Below are positions 1 through 7,377 of a DNA stretch of 19,797 nucleotides, piece after piece; the stretch's first letter is position 1, and the number at the start of each line of letters is the position of its first letter. Source of the DNA: JBMORL01 sp049322335. GTDB taxonomy: Bacteria > Bacteroidota > Bacteroidia > Flavobacteriales_D > UBA2798. The stretch is taken from assembly GCA_049322335.1 (NCBI GenBank), contig JBMORL010000039.1, positions 1 through 19,797 of the forward strand, in the 5' to 3' direction. The position numbers were made by a program, and so were the translations under genes. The notes under the pieces are model-generated. The model worked only from the letters and a program-made list of their open reading frames with translations, searched no databases and was not told the origin of the DNA.

Positions 1-2
1 TC

Positions 3-1343
3 CTTTCAATAATTGTTTTTCTTCCCTGCGCCTTCCCCCAGGGCAAAGACTGCCAGGATATTGAACGGTATATTCCGCGCGATCATTCTTCGGGAGAAGT
101 GTTGATCCATGTGATGATTCATGTGGTAAAAAAATCGGAAAGTGATCCGCAGAATTTTACAGAAAAAGATACTGCCCTCATCCGCGAACAGTTTGATCTC
201 GTTAACCGATTCTACCGTTTTCTGGAGCCACCCACACTGAAAGCCGATCACGAAGTGGAATTTATTCCCGATACCAAAATCCGTTTCGTCATCAAAGGAT
301 ATAAATTTTATACCGATTCGTTGTTGTGGGACCGCTATTTCACCATTGCCAAAACCGATCACGGCTATCCCCTTCCCGTTGATTCCATCAATTACTCCGC
401 CAATGAAATTATTTTCAAGGGCAATCATTACTCCCTCTTCCGCAAACCTGCCAAAGCAGCCTTGTTCAACACCGAAAAAAATGATGGCTGGCATGAAGTG
501 GATACCTCGTATTTCATCAAGGCAGAAAAAAAAACCGTGGTACGCCTGAAAACAAAACTGGATGCCACCGGGAAAAAAGGAAACATCTCCTATACTTTCA
601 TGAACAACCTCAACTGCTCGTCAGACGTATATGAAAAACTTACCGGCAGTGATAAAAATTATTTACACATCATCTACACAGGCGGATCAGAAAATCCCAA
701 TTCATTCGGCTGCGGTCCCAACGCCTACTATATGAATTTTTCCAATGCCATCAAAACCAGTTTATGGATACAGGCCCAAACGCTTACACACGAAGTAGGA
801 CATTGCCTCGGCCTTTCGCATACCAATCCGCCACAGTTTGACGACATGCCCCGAAAAGACGGTATGGCCTGGGCCGATTGCGATTCCATTGCTCACTCCA
901 ATAATTTTATGAATTACAGCAAGTGCAAAAGTTATTTGTCGCCCAAACAAATTGCACATATTCACAAACGCTATAATACCGATCCCAAACTCATTCCCAT
1001 GACAGGCGCCTGCGGATACGATGAAAATGAAACCAGGATTGTACGCTTTAACGAAACCTGGAACCGCGGGTATGCCCTGCGCGGAGATATAGTGGTAAAG
1101 AAAAACAAAAAACTAACGGTCACCTGCCTGCTGTCGTTACCCGAAGGAGCAAAAATTTATCTTGAAAACAATGCCACGCTGACAATAAACGGTACATCCG
1201 TTACCAATAGCTGCGGAGGAACCTGGGATGGCGTGGTGTATTGCAAAAAATACAGGCACGATAAAACCAAACTCAAAGCTTCTTCCAAAAGAGGAAAAGT
1301 AGTGTTGGAGAACAACGGAAAACTGGAGAATGTGAAGGGATAG
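3..1343 (+). CDS. Secreted metzincin-type zinc metalloprotease (M43/pappalysin-like), 5' partial
   Basis: The reading frame is open to the left edge, and its first visible codons (LSIIVFLPCAFPQG) look like the end of a signal peptide, so the true start lies outside the window. The GTG at 99 is internal. The zinc motif HEVGHxxGxxH is encoded at 789-821, and a Met-turn-like FMNYS lies about 30 residues later, which together define a metzincin. The N-terminal part (VMIHVVKKSE..., then FDLVNRFYR) resembles the region preceding the protease domain in M43 cytophagalysin/pappalysin-like enzymes. The last roughly 100 residues are short strand-rich repeats with Asn and Gly turns, like a fragment of a beta-helix. 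I see no T9SS sorting domain; the frame stops seven bases before the heptamer array, so the C-terminus may be shortened. It probably cleaves proteins outside the cell or at the surface. The metalloprotease call is firm; the exact family is less so. Confidence 0.8.
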   Translation, partial: LSIIVFLPCAFPQGKDCQDIERYIPRDHSSGEVLIHVMIHVVKKSESDPQNFTEKDTALIREQFDLVNRFYRFLEPPTLKADHEVEFIPDTKIRFVIKGYKFYTDSLLWDRYFTIAKTDHGYPLPVDSINYSANEIIFKGNHYSLFRKPAKAALFNTEKNDGWHEVDTSYFIKAEKKTVVRLKTKLDATGKKGNISYTFMNNLNCSSDVYEKLTGSDKNYLHIIYTGGSENPNSFGCGPNAYYMNFSNAIKTSLWIQAQTLTHEVGHCLGLSHTNPPQFDDMPRKDGMAWADCDSIAHSNNFMNYSKCKSYLSPKQIAHIHKRYNTDPKLIPMTGACGYDENETRIVRFNETWNRGYALRGDIVVKKNKKLTVTCLLSLPEGAKIYLENNATLTINGTSVTNSCGGTWDGVVYCKKYRHDKTKLKASSKRGKVVLENNGKLENVKG

Positions 1344-1349
1344 CAGCCG

Positions 1350-1433
1350 TTTTAGGTTTTAGGTTTTAGGTTTTAGGTTTTAGGTTTTAGGTTTTAGGTT
1401 TTAGGTTTTAGGTTTTAGGTTTTAGGTTTTAGG
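1350..1433 (+). repeat. Perfect tandem heptamer array (TTTTAGG)x12
   Basis: Twelve uninterrupted TTTTAGG units, 84 bp, begin seven bases after the metalloprotease stop and decay into TTTTAAT. There is no sequence divergence between units, which suggests recent expansion by slippage. Each unit carries TAG, so any frame entering the array terminates quickly. Degenerate relatives of the unit occur elsewhere in the window (1562-1583 and 2480-2501 on the minus strand, 8545-8572 on the plus strand). Confidence 0.95.
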
Positions 1434-1510
1434 TTTTAATTTATTTTTCGGGGAAATAATATCCAAATACAATTGAATAATTTTTTAAATCCTATAAAAA
1501 AATAATTAAC

Positions 1511-1602
1511 CGGAATAATTTGGTTAAACCCCGTTCACGAATTTCCGGAATTTGATTCCGGCCTAAAACATAAAACGTAAAATAACAAATGGCTATTTTT
1601 CC
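1511..1602. repeat. 92-bp direct repeat, copy A
   Basis: This aligns without gaps to 2429-2520 at a constant offset of 918 bp. The last 70 bp (from 1533) differ at only 5 positions; the first 22 bp differ at 7. It contains a perfect 7-bp stem with a 3-nt loop (CCGGAAT TTG ATTCCGG, 1546-1562) that is eroded to 5 bp in the other copy. The final bases correspond to the 3' end of cysS in copy B; read on the minus strand they give Glu-Lys-stop with only synonymous or stop-for-stop changes. Confidence 0.85.
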
Positions 1603-1659
1603 ATGCCCGATTCACAATCTTTAATCCTATTTCTTTTTTTCAGGTAATATATACTAAAA

Positions 1660-2415
1660 GTGATTGTTTATCGTTCAAGCCTTGTGAAATCAATACTTAC
1701 CATTTCGTTTATTATGATCTCATTTCCGATTTGGGCAAAAAAGGACTATCCGGTATTTCTGCAGGTGTATGATTATACTGAGTTGGTTATTACCAGGAAT
1801 AGCGGCTCTCCGGGCATAACTAATTATTACGGGACCCCATTCTATGGATTTGATTCAAATGATACGTTTAAAATTTATGTCCATCCCGGACAAGGAGTGT
1901 GTATTACCGGACAACAAAGCGGGTGTTCTTCGCTCTCCTTTTCTGTTAACTATAACGGCACCCCGATAATAGGTTCTGTTCCTTATAATGCTATTGTATA
2001 CAATGAGGGAGTTTACAAGGCTTATGCCGAGGGTTGCCCTAATTCCAATATTCTAAGCGGAATTTGGGTTTATTTTGAAATAGTATTTGAAGAAGCAGAT
2101 ACTTCAGAAGTAGAATTACCGCAGGATCCGGCCGGAAATAACACACCGGTATTTGAGTCAAGGCCAATAACAGTTATTTCTAATCCATTTTCGGAACAAC
2201 TACAAATCACCGGCTGTTTTCCGGAAGGTATTTCTGAGATAATCATTAGTATTCACTCACTGGAAGGAAAACTGGTTTATCATCATCTTTTAAAAGAAAT
2301 TAAAGGTGATTTATTGCATTTTGTTCCCTGCACTAACTGGGAAAGCGGAGTATACTTATTAACCATCATTGAAGAATCGAAAAAAACAACGCTGACGTTA
2401 ATAAAAAGCGGTTAG
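1660..2415 (+). CDS. Secreted protein with C-terminal T9SS type A sorting domain
   Basis: The product is 251 residues. No ATG fits: the frame opens at 1648 and the first candidate is GTG at 1660. GTG at 1684 would give a more compact signal peptide beginning VKSILTIS and ending near WA-KK at residues 26-28, and may be the real start. Residues 28-165 are Gly/Tyr/Asn-rich with four cysteines and match nothing I recognise. Residues 171-251 have the T9SS type A pattern: an SNPFSEQLQI motif, a central hydrophobic strand ending in LEGKLVYH, then SGVYLLTI and a basic tail. This predicts export across the outer membrane by the Por secretion system. The gene sits between the two direct repeat copies and converges on cysS, so it may be a mobile or duplicated module. 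Function is unknown. Confidence 0.75.
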   Translation: MIVYRSSLVKSILTISFIMISFPIWAKKDYPVFLQVYDYTELVITRNSGSPGITNYYGTPFYGFDSNDTFKIYVHPGQGVCITGQQSGCSSLSFSVNYNGTPIIGSVPYNAIVYNEGVYKAYAEGCPNSNILSGIWVYFEIVFEEADTSEVELPQDPAGNNTPVFESRPITVISNPFSEQLQITGCFPEGISEIIISIHSLEGKLVYHHLLKEIKGDLLHFVPCTNWESGVYLLTIIEESKKTTLTLIKSG

Positions 2416-2428
2416 AAAAAAGTGTTCA

Positions 2429-2520
2429 CGGAATCATTTGGATTTACATAGTTCACGAATTTCCGGAATTTGATTCCAACCTAAAACATAAAACGTAAAA
2501 TAACAAACGGTTATTTCTCC
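2429..2520. repeat. 92-bp direct repeat, copy B (overlaps the cysS 3' end)
   Basis: This is the partner of 1511-1602. It covers the region between the convergent 1660-2415 gene and cysS and includes the last two sense codons and the stop of cysS (2511-2519). On the minus strand it holds three consecutive heptamers, TTTTACG, TTTTATG and TTTTAGG, related to the array at 1350-1433. Confidence 0.85.
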
Positions 2521-3980
2521 ACCTTCCACTCCACTCCATCCTTTGTGTCTTTTACTTCGACACCGGCATTTTTCAGTCCATCGCGGATTTTATCGGAAGT
2601 AGCATAATCTTTTTTCAGTTTGGCTTCGTTGCGGAGGTCGAGAATTACTTTCATCAGTTTTTCGGTGGTATCGTTGCTGCCGGATGATTCTTCCCTTACA
2701 AATCCCAGCACATCAAATACAAAACCGTGCATTGATTTTTTCAGTTCGCTGATGTCGTTCTGCGATAAATATTCTTTTCCATCATGCACCGAATTGATGA
2801 TCCGTACAGCATCAAACAAATGTGCTACCAGCACCGGGCAATTGAAATCATCATTCATCGCTTCGTAACACTTGTTTTTCCATGCATTCACATCAAAGGA
2901 AGAAGAAGAAGCAGGTTTCAGTTTATCTAACGTAGTGAGGCCTGCCATTAATCGTTCATATCCTTTTTCCGCTGCTTTCAATGCCTCGTTCGAAAAATCA
3001 AGTGTACTTCCATAATGCGATTGCACCATAAACATACGCGTGGTCATAGGTGAATATCCCTGTTCCAGCATCGGGTGGTCGCCTGCAACCAGTTCCATTG
3101 GTAAAAAGGAATTGCCTAACGATTTGCTCATTTTAGCCCCGTTTACGGTAAGCATATTTCCATGCATCCAGTAACGAACGGGGCCGTGACCGGTACAGGC
3201 GGTGTTTTGCGCAATTTCGCTTTCGTGATGGGGGAATTTCAAATCCATTCCGCCTCCGTGAATGTCAAATGTATTTCCTAAATATTTTGTGCTCATCGCT
3301 GAACATTCCAAATGCCACCCCGGAAATCCTTCGCCCCAGGGAGACGGCCAGCGCATAATGTGTTCGGGAGATGCTTTTTTCCACAAAGCAAAATCGGCAA
3401 AAAACTTTTTTTCATTCTGCCCGTCAAGGTCGCGGGTGTTTTCTATCAGCTCTTCTACATTTCTGCCGCTCAGCTCCCCGTAATTATGTTTTGTCTTGTA
3501 TTTCTGCACATCAAAATAAACCGATCCGTTTACCTCATAGGCAAACCCATTCTCCAGTATTTTTTTAATCATTTCTATCTGCTCGATGATATGAGCCGTG
3601 GCAGTCGGCTCAATGGAAGGAGGTAACAGGTTATATGCGCGCATCACATCATGAAAACCATTGGTATACTTCTGAACGATTTCCATGGGCTCTAACTGTT
3701 CGAGCCTTGCCTGTGTACCGATGCGGTCAACGCCTTCGTCAAATTCAGCAGTAATGTGTCCCACATCGGTGATATTGCGCACATAACGCACTTTATATCC
3801 CAAAAAGGTAAGGTAGCGGTAAACGATGTCGAAAGTGATAAAGGTGCGCAGGTTGCCCATATGCGCATGATTATAAACCGTAGGCCCGCAAACATACAAT
3901 CCCACAAAAGGGGGATGTGCGGGCTGAAACAATTCTTTTTTCCGGGTGAGGGTATTATAAATGAAAAGCCGGTTTTCCAT
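2511..3980 (-). CDS. cysS: Cysteinyl-tRNA synthetase
   Basis: This cytosolic enzyme charges tRNA-Cys with cysteine using ATP (EC 6.1.1.16). At 489 residues it is of normal length for the family. The N-terminal Rossmann domain has the zinc ligand Cys31 in YVCGPTVYN and the HIGH-type motif HAHMGN at residues 38-43. Further ligand positions are Cys226 (WHLECSAMS) and the HHESE segment at 251-255. The KMSKS loop is at 283-287. The rest is the helical anticodon-binding region, ending in WKVEK. The ATG start is supported by alignment of the first motif. It lies 45 bp downstream of the YwqK/MORN gene on the same strand and may be co-transcribed. Its first codons form one arm of a 13-bp inverted repeat. 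A one-mismatch -7 box (CAACTTTG) sits just upstream. Confidence 0.97.
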   Translation of the reverse strand: MENRLFIYNTLTRKKELFQPAHPPFVGLYVCGPTVYNHAHMGNLRTFITFDIVYRYLTFLGYKVRYVRNITDVGHITAEFDEGVDRIGTQARLEQLEPMEIVQKYTNGFHDVMRAYNLLPPSIEPTATAHIIEQIEMIKKILENGFAYEVNGSVYFDVQKYKTKHNYGELSGRNVEELIENTRDLDGQNEKKFFADFALWKKASPEHIMRWPSPWGEGFPGWHLECSAMSTKYLGNTFDIHGGGMDLKFPHHESEIAQNTACTGHGPVRYWMHGNMLTVNGAKMSKSLGNSFLPMELVAGDHPMLEQGYSPMTTRMFMVQSHYGSTLDFSNEALKAAEKGYERLMAGLTTLDKLKPASSSSFDVNAWKNKCYEAMNDDFNCPVLVAHLFDAVRIINSVHDGKEYLSQNDISELKKSMHGFVFDVLGFVREESSGSNDTTEKLMKVILDLRNEAKLKKDYATSDKIRDGLKNAGVEVKDTKDGVEWKVEK

Positions 3981-4010
3981 GCCGCAAAGTTGCGAAAGAA
4001 AACCGGCTTT
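3965..4010 (-). promoter_or_regulatory. 13-bp perfect inverted repeat spanning the cysS start codon
   Basis: Arms at 3965-3977 and 3998-4010 are perfectly complementary (AAAGCCGGTTTTC and its complement) and enclose a 20-nt loop that contains the cysS ATG. The arm inside the gene encodes codons 2-6. In a transcript reading through from the YwqK/MORN gene this would fold into a stable hairpin around the initiation region. A short U-rich stretch follows the inner arm, but it is too weak to call a terminator. If cysS has its own promoter at the CAACTTTG box, the outer arm would lie outside that transcript. Confidence 0.55.
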
Positions 4011-4025
4011 AAAAAATTGTTATGC

Positions 4026-4886
4026 TTAGTCTATTTGTCCGTCTCCAACGTATTTTCCTTCCTTATACATTTCAATCTTCAAAAGGAGTCCGTTTTTATC
4101 GTACTTATAGTGTTTACCATTCCACAGTTTTCCGCCTTTAAATTCACCATCCTGAACAAGGCGCTTCTGATCATCATACAGTTTGTTATAACCGTCTTTT
4201 ACTTTTACATCGGCTTCATTAGCTTTCAGATTGGGGTCAACGGGTGCTGTTTTTACTTCTTCCTCGAGAACAACGGGAGGATTAACCATTTCTTTTTTCA
4301 CTACCGTAGCCTCATCTACTTTACCACCATTGAAAGTCATTTCTTCCATTACATCACCATTAGGATACCAGCGGGTAAGTTTTCCCTGCTCAACACCATT
4401 GGAGGCGGTAAATTCCATTTCTTTTTTTCCGTTGGGATAAGTGTAGGTAATAGTTCCTTCGGGTTTGCCGGCAGTATTCATTGTTTTTTCCTGGGCAATT
4501 ACGCCATTGGGGTGCCATCTTTTAAATGATCCGATGTTGGCGTTGTTCTTCCACGTTCCTTCTTCTTCTGTTTTACCGTTTTCGTAGTAGGTTACGTATT
4601 TGCCATTAGGCTTATTGTTTTTGTATTCGATCTCACTCTTCTTATTACCATTGGCATAATAAGCTTTCCAAAGACCGTTCTTTTTATCATCAAGATAATT
4701 TCCTTCTTCAATCACCTGGTCAGGCTTGAAGCCCGGTGTGGCTTTCATCGAACCGGTTATTACCCAGTAGCCTTGTTTACGGCCCTGTTCGTCTTTCTTA
4801 TTGGTGTCCTGCAAGCCGGCCGCATTACCCGTAATGAGGCTAAGGCTGAATATCAGGGCTGCAAAAAGTGGTAAAAATTTACGCAT
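4026..4886 (-). CDS. Secreted YwqK/MORN-repeat protein
   Basis: An upstream ATG at 4916 exists, but the ATG at 4886 starts directly with a good signal peptide (MRKFLPLFAALIFSLSLITG, cleavage near residue 23) and follows a -7 box at a suitable distance, so I chose it (286 residues). From about residue 50 to 175 there are MORN-like repeats with the pattern G-x-W/F-x-x-Y-x-x-NG followed by a charged strand and G; further degenerate units close the protein. Such proteins are often labelled YwqK family antitoxins, but no toxin partner is present and the signal peptide points to the envelope. Known relatives form beta-hairpin arrays of unclear function. It lies 45 bp upstream of cysS. A smaller relative occurs at 10635-11066. 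Confidence 0.8.
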   Translation of the reverse strand: MRKFLPLFAALIFSLSLITGNAAGLQDTNKKDEQGRKQGYWVITGSMKATPGFKPDQVIEEGNYLDDKKNGLWKAYYANGNKKSEIEYKNNKPNGKYVTYYENGKTEEEGTWKNNANIGSFKRWHPNGVIAQEKTMNTAGKPEGTITYTYPNGKKEMEFTASNGVEQGKLTRWYPNGDVMEEMTFNGGKVDEATVVKKEMVNPPVVLEEEVKTAPVDPNLKANEADVKVKDGYNKLYDDQKRLVQDGEFKGGKLWNGKHYKYDKNGLLLKIEMYKEGKYVGDGQID

Positions 4887-4901
4887 ATGCAGAGGTTTTG
4901 G

Positions 4902-4909
4902 CAAATCTA
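4902..4909 (-). promoter_or_regulatory. Bacteroidota-type -7 box (TAGATTTG) upstream of the MORN gene
   Basis: Read on the minus strand, TAGATTTG matches TAnnTTTG exactly and ends 15 nt before the ATG at 4886. No convincing -33 TTG is visible at the usual distance, so support rests on one element. Confidence 0.45.
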
Positions 4910-5066
4910 GTAGCAATTTACAGTTTTTTCAGGTTTCGTTAAAATTTATTTCGCTTATCCGGTATTTTTCAACGATGAACCTTGCTTTTAAAAAGACGTT
5001 GTTTCCCTTGACACAGTTGCCTTCCGCACAGGTATTCAAACGTGAAATGAGGTTCATCAGTTTCAT

Positions 5067-5999
5067 TTAGTTTTGAATGTTTTTTAACATGATTTCAACC
5101 ATCGTGCCAAGATCAAAATCCGGCTTCCAGCCCCAGTCTCTCATCGCCACCGAATCATCTATACTTTTTGGCCAGCTGTCGGCTATAGTTTGACGAAAAT
5201 CGGGCTTATAAGTTACAGTGAATGAGGGTATATGCTTTTTGATCTCTGCGGCTATCCCGGCAGGAGTAAAGCTTATGCCTGCCAGGTTATAGGAACTCCA
5301 TACTGTAAGTTTTGAGGCATCGGCCTGCATTAACTCAATAGTAGCTCTTATCGCATCATCCATATACATCATGGGTAAAGCCGTGTTTTCGCTTAAAAAA
5401 CATTCGTATTTACCCTGTTTTCTTGCCTGGTGAAAAATATCTACGGCATAATCAGTAGTTCCGCCTCCGGGCAATGATTTATAGCCGATTAATCCGGGAT
5501 AACGCAATCCACGCACATCCACACCAAATTTTTTATGATAATACTCGCACCAGCGCTCTCCTGCCTGTTTGCTTATTCCATACACCGTTGAAGGTTCCAT
5601 TATAGTATACTGGGGAGTTTTTTCCCCGGGGGTGGTGGGGCCAAAAACGGCTATGGAACTGGGCCAATAGATTTTTTTTATGACTCCCTCTTTGGCCATA
5701 TCGAGTACAAAAAACAAACTGTTCATGTTCAGTTCCCAGGCAAAAGCAGGGTTTTTTTCAGCCGTGGCAGATAAAAGTGCAGCCAGCAGGTAAACCTGTG
5801 TGATCCCGTTTTTTTTCACGGCATCATACAGGGCGTTTTTGTCCAATACATTCAGTTGGATATACGGTTCGTCATGGCCATCTCTTTCTTTCAGGTCGGA
5901 AGAAAAAACATGTTCATTTCCATACATTTTCCTGAGAGCCTCTACCAGTTCGGTTCCGATCTGTCCCCGTGAACCGATCACTAAAATTCTTTCTGCCAT
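5067..5999 (-). CDS. L-threonine 3-dehydrogenase, NAD-epimerase (short-chain dehydrogenase) type
   Basis: This enzyme oxidises L-threonine to 2-amino-3-ketobutyrate with NAD (EC 1.1.1.103), the first step of threonine breakdown to glycine and acetyl-CoA. The 310 residues form an extended SDR/epimerase fold: the NAD-binding motif GSRGQIG at 9-15, Ser114/Ser115 in PSSIAVFGP, and the catalytic pair Tyr140 and Lys144 in VYGISKQAGE. RYPGLIG, the GGGTTDYAVDIF segment, TALPMMYMDDAIRA and the ADSWPKSIDDS segment are characteristic of the Flavobacterium/eukaryotic-type threonine dehydrogenase rather than UDP-galactose epimerases. The partner enzyme (2-amino-3-ketobutyrate CoA ligase) is not in the window. 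It is divergent from trhO, with 156 bp between start codons. No strong promoter match is visible for it. Confidence 0.88.
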   Translation of the reverse strand: MAERILVIGSRGQIGTELVEALRKMYGNEHVFSSDLKERDGHDEPYIQLNVLDKNALYDAVKKNGITQVYLLAALLSATAEKNPAFAWELNMNSLFFVLDMAKEGVIKKIYWPSSIAVFGPTTPGEKTPQYTIMEPSTVYGISKQAGERWCEYYHKKFGVDVRGLRYPGLIGYKSLPGGGTTDYAVDIFHQARKQGKYECFLSENTALPMMYMDDAIRATIELMQADASKLTVWSSYNLAGISFTPAGIAAEIKKHIPSFTVTYKPDFRQTIADSWPKSIDDSVAMRDWGWKPDFDLGTMVEIMLKNIQN

Positions 6000-6121
6000 G
6001 CTTTTGTTTGGGTGCGTAAAAATAAAATAATTCCCGCTACTTCATAATCCAAAATCCTGACAACGGTTGCTCTCCCTGAGCCTGTGATAAATATCATTCC
6101 CTGTTTTCCCCGCCATTTCCC

Positions 6122-6129
6122 TACCTTTG
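6122..6129 (+). promoter_or_regulatory. -7 box (TACCTTTG) of trhO
   Basis: TACCTTTG matches TAnnTTTG exactly, 26 nt before the ATG at 6156, giving a short leader of about 20 nt. A clear -33 TTG at 19-21 nt is not evident. Confidence 0.55.
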
Positions 6130-6155
6130 CAGGCTCAACCCTATTCTTGCATAAT

Positions 6156-7214
6156 ATGGCGTTGCATAATAAATACGACAAGGCTACCCTCCGCAAGCGC
6201 CTTGAAGCGGAACCCTTTACACGTAAAACCGTTTCGTTTTACCGGTATGTGATTATACATGACGCTCACCAAATGCGTGATGATTTATATCGCGATTGGT
6301 CGGCTTTGGGGATTTTGGGACGTGTTTATGTGGCCCGCGAAGGAATCAATGCACAAATCAGCATTCCCGAACACAACGTTGAAGCTTTTACACATCAGCT
6401 TTATCAACGAAAAGAATTTAACAATATTCCATTTAAATGGGCTGTGGAAGATGATGGAAAATCTTTTCTTAAACTCATTATCCGTGTAAAGAAAAAAATT
6501 GTGGCTGACGGGTTGAACGATAATGAATTTGACGTAACCAATGTAGGCAATCATCTAACCGCCCGTGAATTCAATGAAGCACTTGAACTTCCGGATACTA
6601 TTGTGGTGGACATGCGCAATCATTATGAAAGTGAAGTAGGAAAATTTGTAAATGCCTTTACTCCGCAGGCCGATACTTTTAAGGAAGAATTGCCGATGGT
6701 GATAGAGGAACTGAAAGATAAAAAAGATAAAAAAATACTGATGTACTGTACCGGAGGAGTGAGGTGTGAAAAAGCCAGTGCTTACCTCAAACACCATGGA
6801 TTCAAAGATGTTAACCAGTTGCACGGGGGAATTATAGATTATGTCAGGCAAATCAAAAAAGAAAATCTTCCCTCCAAATTCATAGGGAAAAACTTTGTTT
6901 TTGATGCGCGTGTGGGAGAACGGGTTACCGATGATGTGATTGCCCAATGCCACCAGTGCGGACAACCCTGCGACCATCACGTAAACTGCGCCAATGATGA
7001 TTGCCACCTGTTGTTTATCCAGTGTGATGATTGTGCAAAAAAATTCAACGGATGTTGTACACCCAAATGCCAGCATATTGCGTCTCTTCCTTTGGAGGAA
7101 CAGAAAAAACTAAGAAAAGGCAGGGAAAAACCTTATGCTCATGCTATTCACAAAAGCCGCATAAGGCCCAACCTGAAAGAAATCCTTAAAAACGATCCTT
7201 CACATTTGGGTTGA
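6156..7214 (+). CDS. trhO: tRNA uridine(34) hydroxylase (rhodanese family, YceA/TrhO)
   Basis: TrhO performs oxygen-dependent 5-hydroxylation of U34 in a set of tRNAs in the cytosol, as shown for E. coli YceA. I start it at ATG 6156 (352 residues) because MALHNKYDK is the usual N-terminus and the promoter box lies just before it; a longer frame from 6084 would overlap that box. Residues 20-120 form the N-terminal acylphosphatase-like domain (RVYVAREGINAQISIP), and 130-235 the rhodanese domain with the active-site loop MYCTGGVRCEKA, Cys198 being catalytic. The C-terminal part from 265 carries about ten cysteines in CxxC-like spacing (CHQCGQPC, CxxC, CCTPKC), a probable metal site. It has its own promoter and probably ends before the hmgA promoter. 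Confidence 0.93.
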   Translation: MALHNKYDKATLRKRLEAEPFTRKTVSFYRYVIIHDAHQMRDDLYRDWSALGILGRVYVAREGINAQISIPEHNVEAFTHQLYQRKEFNNIPFKWAVEDDGKSFLKLIIRVKKKIVADGLNDNEFDVTNVGNHLTAREFNEALELPDTIVVDMRNHYESEVGKFVNAFTPQADTFKEELPMVIEELKDKKDKKILMYCTGGVRCEKASAYLKHHGFKDVNQLHGGIIDYVRQIKKENLPSKFIGKNFVFDARVGERVTDDVIAQCHQCGQPCDHHVNCANDDCHLLFIQCDDCAKKFNGCCTPKCQHIASLPLEEQKKLRKGREKPYAHAIHKSRIRPNLKEILKNDPSHLG

Positions 7215-7241
7215 CTCGTATTCTTCCTTTTCGTAATTTTG
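7211..7241 (+). promoter_or_regulatory. Promoter of the hmgA-hpd operon (TTG N20 TAATTTTG)
   Basis: The -33 TTG (7211-7213) and the -7 box TAATTTTG (7234-7241) are separated by 20 nt, close to the known Bacteroidota sigma-A arrangement. This is the best two-element promoter match I found in the window. It overlaps the end of trhO. Transcription would begin within a few bases of the ATG at 7249, leaving about 130 nt before hmgA. Confidence 0.6.
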
Positions 7242-7248
7242 TAGTGAT

Positions 7249-7320
7249 ATGAAAAAATACAGTGCTACCCGTTTTTATATTACCGACCTTAAATCGGTTA
7301 CCAAACGCAACCCGGAGTGA
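7249..7320 (+). CDS. Putative 23-residue leader ORF upstream of hmgA
   Basis: ATG at 7249 opens a 23-codon frame ending in TGA at 7318-7320, directly downstream of the hmgA promoter. The peptide begins MKKYSATRFYITD and has two Tyr and one Phe in its first ten residues, then a basic tail. No signal peptide or membrane segment is seen. It matches no family I know. Because it sits in the leader of a tyrosine-breakdown operon it may be a regulatory leader peptide; it could equally be chance, since a short frame of this length is not rare. Translation would be near-leaderless. Confidence 0.35.
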   Translation: MKKYSATRFYITDLKSVTKRNPE

Positions 7321-7325
7321 GTTTG

Positions 7326-7363
7326 GAAAGTTTGTATTAACTTTCTCAGCTATTTTAACTTTC
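7326..7363 (+). promoter_or_regulatory. Mutually exclusive 7-bp stems in the hmgA leader
   Basis: GAAAGTT at 7326-7332 can pair with either of two identical AACTTTC segments, 7339-7345 or 7357-7363; the second sits 14 nt before the hmgA ATG. Two competing pairings just after a leader ORF are reminiscent of translation-coupled control, but the stems are short and AT-rich and no U-tract terminator follows. Confidence 0.3.
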
Positions 7364-7377
7364 TCAACTTTTAAACT

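Larger units (their letters stand above)
1344..1659. other. Intergenic region holding the heptamer array and one direct repeat copy
   Basis: No gene is supported here. It holds the heptamer array, then very AT-rich sequence (1434-1510), then the first copy of the 92-bp direct repeat. A minus-strand frame across 1593-1660 is open for only some 25 codons and has no recognisable product. I see no confident terminator or promoter for either flanking gene. Confidence 0.7.

Noticed and set aside
1350..1433. Telomere-like repeat or CRISPR-like array
   Set aside because: The TTTTAGG units only superficially resemble eukaryotic telomere repeats; the array is internal, contiguous, without spacers, and surrounded by bacterial genes.
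1593..1660. Remnant of a second cysS gene upstream of copy A
   Set aside because: Only the last two codons and the stop correspond to cysS; the preceding minus-strand frame shows no resemblance to the synthetase C-terminus.
4026..4886. Antitoxin of a toxin-antitoxin pair
   Set aside because: The YwqK family is often named antitoxin, but this protein has a signal peptide and no candidate toxin lies beside it; its neighbour is cysS.
4974..5058. Inverted 9-bp arms GATGAACCT and AGGTTCATC between tdh and the MORN gene
   Set aside because: The arms are 67 nt apart with no U-tract, so a functional hairpin or terminator is not convincing. A 31-codon plus-strand frame here also lacks support and overlaps the stop of the dehydrogenase gene.
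6084..6155. Longer trhO start at 6084
   Set aside because: It would add 24 residues atypical of the family and place the start upstream of the TACCTTTG promoter box.
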